Assembly (NCBI GenBank): GCA_018340805.1
Contig: JACMZG010001914.1
Span: forward strand, 15,057,627 to 15,121,626
Length of the DNA: 64,000 nt
Direction of reading: 5' to 3'
From: Microvelia longipes
Lineage: Eukaryota; Arthropoda; Insecta; Hemiptera; Veliidae
Shown: positions 34,246-44,215 of the stretch, one piece after another
Position numbering within the stretch: the stretch's first letter is position 1
Layout: each line of letters starts with the position of its first letter
The notes under the pieces: generated by a model
Databases searched by the model: none
What the model saw: the letters and a program-made list of their open reading frames with translations, nothing else
Told to the model about the DNA's origin: nothing
Program-made: the position numbers and the translations under genes

Positions 34246-35221
34246 TAATAACTAATTATAATCAAATATTACATTTTGCATTTTATGTAGAGGTGCATTT
34301 TTGTTTTAGTAGCAGTATACCCATAACATGTGTTATACTGATTTTCGTTAACAACTTAAATCTAATCTATTGTATTACTTATACCTTCTAATATAATATA
34401 ATCCAAGGCGAATACTTCGAACGTTGCTTTAGTTATTAGTTTATCGATTTAATGTTTTCATTTTTACCATGAAGGTTCTTATAATGCACCATAAAATAAA
34501 CGAAAAAACCAAAATTGTGCGTTGGACACATTGGACTTAAATAAGATACTAACTTACTTAAGTGAATCTTATCTGTAAACTGTAAAATTTATATCTGTGT
34601 AATCATATAAGTCCAACTTATGTGTCAACTCTTCCATCATTCTACATTCAGTTTAGAAGTACCAACATTTGACAATTATAATGTTAAATGTTAATTTCCA
34701 TTCTTCATTTCAGCATGCATATTTATTAAATTTAGAAGGTTGCCTTTATGCAACGATAGTTTTGTTCTTTTGTTAATCCTCTTATGATTAATCTTTTCTC
34801 CCATCTTGTTAAAATATATTTAATCATTTGTTTGTGTTTCCAAAGATATTTAGGTTGTTCACATCTTGTGAGATAAAAAGGTCAAATTAGATGGCGCTTG
34901 TCACCAATTAAAAACTTTTTTATAATCACGTACTGGGAATGTTTCGATTGTAATCTCGGTATTTAACGGAATGACAGATGTCTTCATTATCTTGAATTGA
35001 ACATGATGAGGTTCTACGAAATTATTCCTCTGAATAATTGAATATTCTATAATTTTCTTCCCTATCTAAGGAGAGGGAAGTTTTGGTCGTAATTTTAATG
35101 TGACTGTTTCATAATGTGTTGTATAAATGATTTGTGGAGTTAGATAAACCAATTAAGAATTTTATTCTTATTAAAGAATTTTATCTCTTTTAAAGAATTA
35201 AATACATTAGTTTTTTTTAAA
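34246..35221. other. AT-rich non-coding stretch
   Basis: No gene or recognised repeat. Confidence 0.4.
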
Positions 35222-35620
35222 GAATAATTCCGGTAAGTTGGTCCGCAAGTTGTGCAAATTTGTTTTGGAATGCTCGCTTTCTTTCTCAGGTTTTCGGTTT
35301 ATGCTTTGTAGATGGAACATTAGCACTTTCGCTTGTCTGTCTATTTGCATTGATTTTTCATTGATTTTTTATTGATATTTGCATTGATTTTTCAAAGAGA
35401 ATGCGCTAAAATATTTTGCAGATTTTCAAAAACTAATATGATGTACCTTGTATGACGCTCTAAATTGTAGTGCAGTGGTGATTATACAAGTGTGAGCTTA
35501 GTTTTGTTCAACCTATGGTATAAAAATGCGCATTTCGTTTAAAAAATCCAATCTGAGCAAGAGCTAAATTTGTGCGCAAGAAACTAAGGATTCCAAAGGA
35601 AATTCGCCTGACTTTTTTTT
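35222..35620. mobile_element. Degenerate relative of the 21237-21933 foldback
   Basis: The left end AATAATTCCGGTAAGTTGGTCCGC and an internal GGTTTATGCTTTGTAGA are followed by a right end CCAAAGGAAATTCGCCTGAC. The order matches the large foldback, but the arms have decayed. Confidence 0.6.
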
Positions 35621-35854
35621 AATTTTCATTACATTTGAAGATTAGTTTTATGTTTGTAAAAGATGATTCTACACTCTTAGTTTATTTTTTTGTAATTTGT
35701 GTTATACTATAATGATAAAATTATAATTTATTGTCAAAAGTTGGTCTCAACAATTATCTTTTAAATAGAAATAGTAACTTCGTAGTAGAAATAAAATATT
35801 TTTGATTTGATTCGATCAGTCTTTCCTAACATGCGTTGAAAACGGTCAGCCAAC

Positions 35855-35965
35855 AACAATTTACTTCTTCTTTCTTCTTTTTCAAAGAAGAAAAAGAAGT
35901 ATTTCTTGTACTCGAAGCACTTTTAACCGTCGTGAAGTTATTATCAGTGCCTTTTGTGGGAATAA
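35855..35965. mobile_element. Palindrome remnant with ATTATCAGTGC motif
   Basis: TTCTTCTTTTTCAAAGAAGA forms a hairpin. CGAAGCACTTTTAACCGTCG and GTTATTATCAGTGCC match, in decayed form, the motif order of the TCATCATCAGTGC palindromes. Confidence 0.5.
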
Positions 35966-36060
35966 GTGGGCAGAATAATATTCATGCGTAAAGCAATAAC
36001 ATTCATTGTTCGTGATGTTTAATTGATTCTTATTTGGTTCTGTTTTATTTGTTGTTGTAG

Positions 36061-36264
36061 ATAACCCGTTTTACTTTACGCTGGGTGGAGAGCGAGAAGC
36101 TCCTTTGCAGAAAGCAGTGAGCAAAGTGGAGCTAATGGGTGACAAAGTAAAATATTACAACATGAGAAGTTCGAGAAATCTAGGAGGCAGTGCCACACTT
36201 CCTCGGAGACCTCTTTCATCTCATTCCCTGCCTTCTCAGGCTTTATCAGCGCATCTATTAAGAG
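36061..36264 (+). CDS. Internal coding exon of an unidentified host gene
   Basis: The exon starts right after a strong acceptor (GTTTTATTTGTTGTTGTAG, ending 36060) and ends at a consensus donor (AAGAG|GTATGT). One frame is open across all 204 bases: two leading bases, 67 codons, one trailing base. It is therefore phase 1-1 and its length is divisible by three, so skipping or including it keeps frame. It is clearly more GC-rich than the AT-rich surroundings. The peptide starts NPFYFTLGGEREAPLQKAVS and includes KVELMGDKVKYYNM. It ends in a Ser/Arg/Pro-rich part (RSSRNLGG, TLPRRPLSSHS) that looks disordered and possibly phosphorylated. There is no membrane segment. I do not recognise the protein, and no other exon of it was identified. 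The overlapping minus-strand frame (36076-36354) is antisense and partly intronic. Confidence 0.72.
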
Positions 36265-37194
36265 GTATGTTATCGTGATTTGTGTTACGTTTAGACTAAT
36301 GAACATGTTGTAGATAATGTTCTGACAGATAATTTTACACGTTGAACGTTTCAATAGTTTTCTATTTTTTACGAAAACATTAATAATTTGGGCAACAATT
36401 GGGTTTTATTAGTGAATCCATACTTTCCCGTTTTAGTGAATTATAAAACGAAAAAACGAGCTTATTATAAGCTTAAGATAAAGACGGAAGGTTGTTTTTT
36501 GAAAATTTGGTACCTTTAGAAGTTCTGTGCTACGCAATAGATGTCGAACACTGTGCCGAATTAGAAAAAAATGACACGAAAATCGACCTTCTTAGTGTCC
36601 CTAACCTTATTTAGGAATCTTATAACTCTTAACGCCACTGTGAGCACTTATAACCTAAATCTCTGTTATATGCTATATAAACCTATCGCATCATTACCTA
36701 CCTATTGTTTTCTATGTTCTCACTTGTCATTTTTGTATCGTATCTATTTTAATTTGTAATCGGCGTTGAGACTCTAGGTTTTCATCTGTTTATTCTGATA
36801 TAAATCTGTTTAATATCTTTTTACTCTACAGTTTTATATTTTTTTAGTCATTCAATTGTTGTGTTTGTTGATAATTTTTATTTAAAATATCTGTGCCTAA
36901 AGTTCAGCACATAACCTGTGACAATGATAACATTTTCTTGAATCGTATTTTATTACAGCTTGTGTCTTTAAGTCGCTTGGAAAGTATTACATTTTTTTAT
37001 AATTTTAACATGGTACTGAATCGAACTATTTCGAAATATGGATTAACTTAGTGGCTTATCTATCATATTGTACAAGTCGAAACTTTATTTACCCTCTATT
37101 GGTTCATGCTGATAAAATTTATAAGGTGATTCAATTGAATGGTTTTTATGAATGAAATCAATTGTTTTTGACATGTTAGGTTATAGTCCGGGAT
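36265..37194. other. Probable intron, no feature seen
   Basis: AT-rich DNA following the donor site of the exon. No further exon or repeat was recognised. Confidence 0.4.
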
Positions 37195-37350
37195 TGGCGT
37201 CATTGCAGGAATAAATAGTTAATTTTTAAAGTTGACCGCCTATACCGAGTCCTGCAATGACGTCACACGTCATTCATAAAAACGTCAGGTTATAACCTCT
37301 GAATGTGTTTGGTTTGTTTACATCGAATTGAATCACCTTATAAATTCCTA
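37195..37350 (+). repeat. Dispersed repeat F, copy 2
   Basis: It matches 30060-30195. This copy has an extra inverted pair, GGCGTCATTGCAGGA and TCCTGCAATGACGTC, about 50 bp apart. The family may therefore be a small foldback element. Confidence 0.88.
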
Positions 37351-38340
37351 ACATCTTGCTATTGATTAACATTATTTACCAGTTCAGTGTTAATCAGATA
37401 AATGAAACAAGTTTCGTGCCTTTAACTGATATTAATGAACAAGCTTGATGGTTTTATCCGAAAGGCAGGATCAATGGAATGTGTTTATGTCAATGTTGAC
37501 AAGGTAGAGTCTAAACAAGACAATATGTTCCCCTTAGTCGAGTTTAGCAACCTCAAGATCCTACGAAGGACAATACCGTATCAAAGAAACATTGATTCAA
37601 TTTGATAAACATTATCCATCAATAGGTTTCTTTTTACTTCCCCTCTTCTGTAGATGAGGGAAGCTTTACTTATTTGAGTTCAAAAGGAGGGAGTGTAGAA
37701 TCGTTTAAATTGGATGAGATAGAAATCAATTGAGATGATATCTCCTTTATACCGTTGTTCTTTACCATATGGAATTTAAAATAAAGAAACCCTTTGCCAA
37801 TCACTGCGTCGAGAACTACTCAAGTGGGGTTTATATTTAAGACTGGAATACATCACTGAAAAACGTGGAGTAATGTTAATGTAACACATATTCTGATTAT
37901 GAATAGTAAATGTATTATTGCCATAACATAAATACAATTTATTGCCATAAATTCAATTTATGAAATACAATTTACATTATATTAATTTACATTATTTATT
38001 GTATTTATGAAATACAATAAATTGTATTTATGAAGTATTTATGTTTAAGGGATATCAATGTATACAGTATTCGTGATTGATAATTTATCTAAATTTATAT
38101 TCTACGATACCACATCTAGCCCATTATATAGATCTCCATTTTTCCTTCCCCTAGGGCTGGAAAGTTAATTTTCCACCCTGCTAACGACATTGAAACAACT
38201 AGTTTCGATACAAAAAGTAGGTAAAATATATTGTATCTTTATTTATTTACTTCAGTTATAATTTATTTAGAATATCATCATTTGTTTAATTTATACTTTA
38301 TTTAAAACATCATTATTTATTTCATTTATAGTTTATTTAA
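37351..38340. other. AT-rich non-coding stretch with a small palindrome
   Basis: At 37925-38045 repeated and inverted copies of ATAAATACAATTTATTG form a small AT-rich foldback. Nothing else was seen. Confidence 0.45.
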
Positions 38341-39417
38341 CACATTATTTATTTCTCTGCCAATTTTATCAAACCTAAAAATAATGTTGAACTCAGTGTT
38401 GTTAAAATATATTATAACTTATTCTTAGTAACCAAAAGATCCTATAAAAAATTAATAAAACATTTATACAGAACTCAGGAAAAGGATTTATTGAATCAAC
38501 TAAGTAATACAAAGGATTCAAAATCGTTTTGGGCAGCTGTGAAATCTTTTAATCCAAAAATTAGTAATCATAATCCTATGAATGTTGCTGAGTGGGAAAC
38601 TTTTTTAAAATCAACCTATCCTGATAAGTCAAATACTTCACCAAATTTTGAAATGATTATTAGTGACCCTAATCTAGATAAAGATATAACTATAAAAGAA
38701 CTTGAAACAGTTTTAGCAAAGTTAAAGCACGATAAAGCTCCTGGACCTGACGGCATATCCTACGAATTTTTTCAAAATTTAACTCCTGAGTGGACTAACG
38801 TCTTACTAAGTCTATACAATAAAGTACTTAATACTGCTGATGTTCCTGCTTCTTGGTCTGAAAGTGTTCTCAAACTTCTTTATAAAAAAGGCGATAGACA
38901 TAGTTTTTTAAACTATAGAGGTATAGCACTGGTCAATACAATAGAAAAAATTTTTACCTCTATCATTTTAAATAGAATCACTAAATGGGCTAATGAGCAT
39001 CATATCATTCCTGAAGAACAAGCAGGTTTTAGAGAAGGCCGTGGCTGTTTAGATCATTTATTCTCTTTAATTTCAATAATTAGTTCCGAGCTTATAAAAG
39101 GCTGTCCTTTTCTCCTTGTTGTGTTCGTGGACTTCCACAGGGCCTTCGATTCTATTATTCATATTATACTTTGGCGAAAGTTACATGACTTAGGTTTGAG
39201 TTCAAAGATCATTCAACTTCTTATAGCTCTATATAAAAATGCTAATATTTCTGTAGATATAGATGGTTGTAGATCAGCCCCTGTAGATGTTACACAGGGA
39301 GTTTTACAAGGAGAGCCGTTGTCATCTTTTTTATTTATTCTTTCATTTCGGATATTGCAGATTTCTTCAGGAAAAGAGGATTCCAAGGCATCAAACTTTC
39401 AGATCTCATTAGGATAA
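38341..39417 (+). pseudogene. LINE reverse transcriptase fragment, fingers and palm (5'-truncated)
   Basis: An open frame runs from after the stop at 38338 to the stop at 39415. No clear start is needed, since the element is 5'-truncated and no endonuclease domain lies upstream. Counting residues from 38491, it shows DKAPGPDGISYEFF (about 81-94), LLYKKGDRHSFLNYRGIALV (129-148), EEQAGFREGRG (175-184), motif A FVDFHRAFD with the catalytic Asp at 214, and motif B QGVLQGEPLSS (269-279). This is the order of non-LTR retrotransposon reverse transcriptases, which copy element RNA at the insertion site. The frame is lost near 39340 by a 1-base indel, so the last 20 or so residues are out of frame. 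The element is probably inactive. The LINE clade is not assigned. Confidence 0.92.
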
Positions 39418-39592
39418 TTCTTCTACTTTATTGTGACGACTTGGTATTGATCGCGCGTACCTGGGTTGAGGCTCAAGACTTACTCAATTCTTTGTTTGAA
39501 TTTGCCAACTGAATGGGTTAAACCTTAATTCTGCAAAAACGAAAGTAGTTCAATTTAGTAGAAGCAACAAGCAAAAAAATTACGTAGTTTGA
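39345..39592 (+). pseudogene. LINE reverse transcriptase, motif C and thumb start in shifted frames
   Basis: The palm continues in a second frame (39345-39512). The catalytic motif C reads LLYCDDLVLIA (the YCDD codons are at 39429-39440), where YADD or FADD is usual. The two Asp residues are intact. After the stop at 39510 a third frame (39512-39592) continues with NGLNLNSAKTKVVQF, the expected helix after the palm. Two indels in 170 bp confirm decay. Confidence 0.85.
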
Positions 39593-40626
39593 TGTATGAC
39601 TCTAAGCCTATAGAATATGTGAAGAAGTACACATACCTAGGAGTCCCGTTTACCTCATCATGCAAGTTTAACACTGCTACCGACTTCTTTATCACAAAAT
39701 CAAAAATTGCCTCTCAAAAAGTCATCTCGATACTAACTAAGGCAAAATCGGACTGCTGGAATACAAAAGAAAATCTATTTAAATCTATGGTATCATCAGT
39801 TCTCCTGTATGGCTCCGAAGTATGGTCTCTTCGATTTTTACAAAATCTCGATAAGATTCAATCTGGCTTCTTTAAACAAATATACTCACTTCCTAAAAAT
39901 ACTCCTCACCACTTACTCAGGATTGAATTTGGTCTGCGTCCTATAGCTGCTGATGTTTTCCGTAGAACTAGCTATCTTTGGTTAAAATTATCTGAGATGC
40001 CTGCAACCAGGATTCCTAAAGCTTGTTTAGTAAAACTTCAAAACTTGGACAGATCTTCTTCTAACATACCTCAGCTTAACTGGTTACTCAATATAAATCT
40101 TTACTCTATGAAAGGATCAGATAATGCACTATCTCTTGATTCTTTTGAATATAAAAATATAAATGCTTTGATATTGTCGTATGATAACCACTTATTTTCA
40201 AAAGATATTGACAAATGTATTAATAGTAATTTCTCTCCTTTATTCAGGAATTTAACAGCTTTCAATTTTAATGGTGAAAATTATATCAAATTAAGGTTCC
40301 CTATTGCTTACCATAAACTTACTTTACAACTGAGATTGTGTAATCAAAATCTCACTAGATTATATTTAAAGGGCAATTCCACTGTATTTGATTGCTCTGT
40401 AACCTGTCCTCTATGTCTCTCCTATCCAGATAATATTATTCATTTTATTTCCTCCTGTAGTTTTTTAGAAGAAGTTAGAAATAAATATCCTATACTCAAA
40501 GTAAATGATAACTTTGATTTCATGTCCTTACTTAATGAATTGGATGATTTAAAACTTAAAACATTGTACAAATATGTTGATTCTCTATTATCTGCGAGAA
40601 TAAGATACTTGGACGAGATAATTTGA
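39589..40626 (+). pseudogene. LINE C-terminal part: thumb and zinc knuckle
   Basis: An open frame of 345 codons. Its first codon is TTG and it is a continuation of the LINE protein after a third frameshift, so no true start is implied. YTYLGVPF (residues 14-21) and SSVLLYGSEVWSLRFLQNLD (69-88) are typical of the region after the palm in many invertebrate LINEs. A zinc-knuckle-like CPLC-X8-H-X4-C is at residues 273-290 and probably binds nucleic acid. The long undamaged frame contrasts with the broken centre, so the copy is not very old. Confidence 0.9.
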
Positions 40627-40913
40627 TAAGTTTCTTAAATTTGTTTATTATAAAGAATTTCATTCATTAATCCTAAATAACTTGATCGATTTAACTTATC
40701 AAGTTAATTAATTAATATGCCTAAAAGTTAATTGGCCACTTAAAACTCTACTTCAGAAAAATATTTAAAACAAATATGAAGTCCATTTTTGACATTTGTA
40801 GAGGGTAATTTTTTTTTTTGATTGTTTCCTGATGTGAAACTTAAAGATTGTGTATTATTAACATTATTATTAATATTATTTTAAACATTCTAATTTTTGT
40901 AAGAAATGTTTTC

Positions 40914-40947
<34 letters not shown>

Positions 40948-41348
40948 ATTCTTTTTTTATAACTGTACACCCCTTTGTAGAAACTTTATTGTTTAAAACA
41001 ATATATTATATTATTATTATTATTATACAACTGCGTCTTAACAGTGTAACCTCTTTGAGATCACAATATTCAGTAATACCAATATTAGCTTTAGTTATGT
41101 GACAACATTGACATTTCTTCGGTTTTAAATTTGTAAATTATTTATGTTTCGAGTTGTATTGGTGTAGCTTAGAGCTAGTTATAGTTTGAGTTATTTCTCT
41201 TGTACTATTCTTATACCCTTTATGCGTTGCAAAATTGTTTTAACGTCTTTAGTTGGCTGTTTTTTTTTTAATAAGATTTGTACATCTGTTGCTTTTGTTT
41301 ATTTAACTCATTTTTGTTTTTTACAATATTTCTAGTTAGTCTTATTAC
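40627..41348. other. LINE 3' flank and low-complexity DNA
   Basis: The 3' end of the LINE is not clear. A T-run of about 27 lies at 40921-40947 and a short (TTA)n at 41009-41026. No gene was seen. Confidence 0.4.
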
Positions 41349-41700
41349 TTTTCCTTATTTATACCGTTGATATATTGAAAAAGTATTTCTAAAAATGTTT
41401 GCAAAAAAATCTGAAACTGGGCTGTCATCTGAATTATCTGATTTGGGTGGTTCTAAGACCTCCTATATTGTTTTTACAAAGTTTTCTGTCTTTAGGTGTG
41501 TGTGTCTGTTATCATCGTAGCTCCAAGTGTATTTATGCTAGAGAGTTGAAACTTTGTTCAAAAATCAGTCTGTAGATCTAGCTGTGCAGTCTGGAAAATA
41601 ATTTTTATGACGTCATTAACCCGCAATGTTGATTTAGAAACAAAATCGAAAAAATCATACCTCATCCGATTTTTTGGTTATTTAAAAAAAGTAGGAAATT
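41349..41700 (+). repeat. 5S-promoter repeat family, copy 7 (5' half)
   Basis: Family head and middle: CTTTTCCTTATTTATACCGT, GTTATCATCGTAGCTCC, TATTTATGCTAGAGAGTTGA and ATGACGTCATTAACCCGCAA. It ends before the 5S-like segment. Confidence 0.88.
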
Positions 41701-41865
41701 TTTTCCTTATCCTGTTTGCCTGTCATAATCTTAGCTCCCCTTAATTCTTTAAAGAAGGATTGTATCAATTAAAATGATACACTCCTCGTCACTTCTTCTT
41801 TAATTCCCCTTACAAAGTGTTTTATCCTGTCATTTCTATATTCTATACTCTTCTAATACATTTTA

Positions 41866-42112
<247 letters not shown>

Positions 42113-42113
<1 letters not shown>

Positions 42114-42776
42114 ATTCATACATTTATTTATGTGTGTGTGTATAATATAGAAAATACAGAAAGTATGTATATTAAAATAAATAATATATATATATATATA
42201 TTTTATCTTTATTTATATATTATTTTTAATACAGTTTATATGAAATTTCTTCTAACTTTGTCGCAATAGCTTTAAGAAATCCTGTGATAAGATTTACTAC
42301 TTGAAGGGGTTACAACTCTTTATTGATTTATTTTTCTTCTTGCTTCATTACTCTTTTTATTATGACTTTGTTTATTTTCCTCTTCTCCGTCGTAACTAAC
42401 AGAGCTTAAACCGTTCAACATGGGTATTATTAAAATGTTGGACTTATTTGAAAATAAGCATGTCTATCTTGATATTTATTAGTTTGTTTAACAAGTCATT
42501 AGGTTTGAACAAATTTAGATTTTATAAGATTGGTGCTTTCTTGTAATTTATTGGTTTATTTTTAACTAATAGTTATGTCTCTTAAGGCTGTCTTGGTCGA
42601 AGAGGGTTGATTAGTTAAACTAAAATACGTCTAGTTCTGAAAAGAGATAATCGCATAGAGATGGCAGTGTAGTTAAATTCTGAAGAATAAGGTTATTATA
42701 CTCGAGAAGGTTACTCTACCATTAATTACGTTGCTGCTTGCTTCATAAGAAATAATGAAGCATTCAGATAAAGCAA
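42113..42776. other. AT-rich non-coding stretch
   Basis: No gene is visible. A short TA tract lies at 42182-42201. Confidence 0.4.
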
Positions 42777-43046
42777 CATATAAATAATTTTCATCATAAA
42801 TCATTTGATGCTACCGAGTTTTGCAAAACATGAATAGTTGACACAATATAATTGTGCGAGAGACACCTAGGAAATGTAACAAGCAAATTGCAATGCTACA
42901 TCTGAGAACTGTTCCATCACTCGACATTCGTCATCATTGATGGCTCGACATAATGTCATGTCCCACTCTGTTTCGTTACGTCTACCTCATCAGGGCGCCG
43001 ACAATTATATTCTCTCGCACAATTATATTGTGTCATATAAATAATT
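42777..43046. mobile_element. Short element with perfect 24-bp terminal inverted repeats
   Basis: GACACAATATAATTGTGCGA (42840) plus GAGA is exactly inverted at 43011-43034. The direct repeat CATATAAATAATT flanks at 42777-42789 and 43034-43046; the left copy is 50 bp outside the arm. The centre has CGTCATCATTGATGG. It is a MITE-like element with no true gene. An open frame at 42953-43258 crosses its end. Confidence 0.75.
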
Positions 43047-43164
43047 CCTTTAGTCCAAGGCGTTTTCTTGTAGTTTTTAACTGTAATTATTCCGCGATAT
43101 CCACATTTCTAAATGTAATAGTCAAGAAAAGAGATTTGTTTTCGCAAATTTATATTGCAGCATG

Positions 43165-43400
43165 TCCTCGCACTCACTTCGCTCGTCCTCAGATAGTAAA
43201 TCACCATTTCATTCTCAGCGGTCACCCATACAGCTCTGACAACGCTCAATGCTGCTGAACTTTATGATTCAACAAAAATCTTGAATAAACTTGTCGTATT
43301 GACACTGAATTTTTCTACTTATTTATTACGTGTAGGTACACTTTTACCAAATTTAAACTCAATTGGATCATTTCCTGATTTTTTACAATTTTAATAAGGA
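43165..43400 (-). repeat. 5S-promoter repeat family, copy 8 (3' half)
   Basis: CACTTCGCTCGTCCTCAG tail, the 5S-like segment (43212-43274), TTGTCGTATTGACAC, TATTTATTACGTGTAGGTAC and AAACTCAATTGGATCATTTC, in minus orientation. Confidence 0.85.
43212..43274 (-). promoter_or_regulatory. 5S rRNA-like internal promoter segment
   Basis: On the minus strand: GTTCAGCAGCATTGAGCGTT, GTCAGAGC, then TGTATGGGTGACCGCTGAGA. The box C core GGGTGACCGC is intact. Confidence 0.78.
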
Positions 43401-44099
43401 AATGATTGAAGGGAGGAGGAAAACACTGCAAATAATGTTTTTTATTATATTTGTTTTTGTTGGGCTGTTTTTAAAAGGTAATGTATGTTACCAGTTGACC
43501 TATGACATTGTATGACGTATTTGTACTAGAGGTGTCTCAAGCCGGCGAGCTTGTAAACTAAGTCTTGCTTAATGAGTGCCAGTATATTTTAACCACTAAA
43601 AACTTAAAAAGAATTTTAAAGTAGATTGAAATGTTGCCTTGGGTTATTAAGAAGGATAGGAAGTCTGGCATAGAAATAGCCTTATTGTGGAGTTCAGGTG
43701 GCAAAATAAAAGGATCTTGTCTTGAGAAAATCCTTTTTGAATTTTTTATATTTTCATGATACACTTGAACTTTTTCTCACGTACGGTTGAAGTTTTGTGT
43801 TGAAAGGGTTTTCTTTAGAGATATTCACCGATCTAGAAGAAGCTTGTATTTTCTTAGTGTGAGTGTCGTGGGTAACTATTTCTAAAAGGAGTTTTTTGTT
43901 TGCATGGATCACTTATATTAATTAAATTATTATTTGAATCGACAAATAATTTATTATGATCTAACTTGCCAATCAGGCACTCCCAAAAGAAGACACTCAG
44001 CTCGTTAGATGTAGTCAAAGCTATTTACTAGAGGTTTATACCTAGAGAACTTGCAAATATGATAACATAGTACCAAAGAGTTTGTATATATGCTTCTTG
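43401..44099. other. AT-rich non-coding stretch
   Basis: No gene or recognised repeat. Confidence 0.4.
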
Positions 44100-44215
44100 A
44101 TAATACTAAGAGCATGATTAGTACTTTGAGCTTGATGAGCGCTTTGGTAGTACTTTAAGCATAAACAGTACTTTGAGCTTGATTAGCACATTGATAGTAC
44201 TTTGAGCTTGATTAG
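44100..44215 (+). repeat. Short tandem repeat, about 20-bp unit
   Basis: Five or so copies of AGTACTTTGAGCTTGATTAG with variants. Confidence 0.85.

Noticed and set aside
36076..36354. A 92-residue minus-strand frame.
   Set aside because: It is antisense to the well-supported plus-strand exon and continues into the presumed intron.
40848..41102. An 84-residue frame downstream of the LINE.
   Set aside because: It contains a poly-Phe run from the T-tract at 40921-40947 and is low-complexity.
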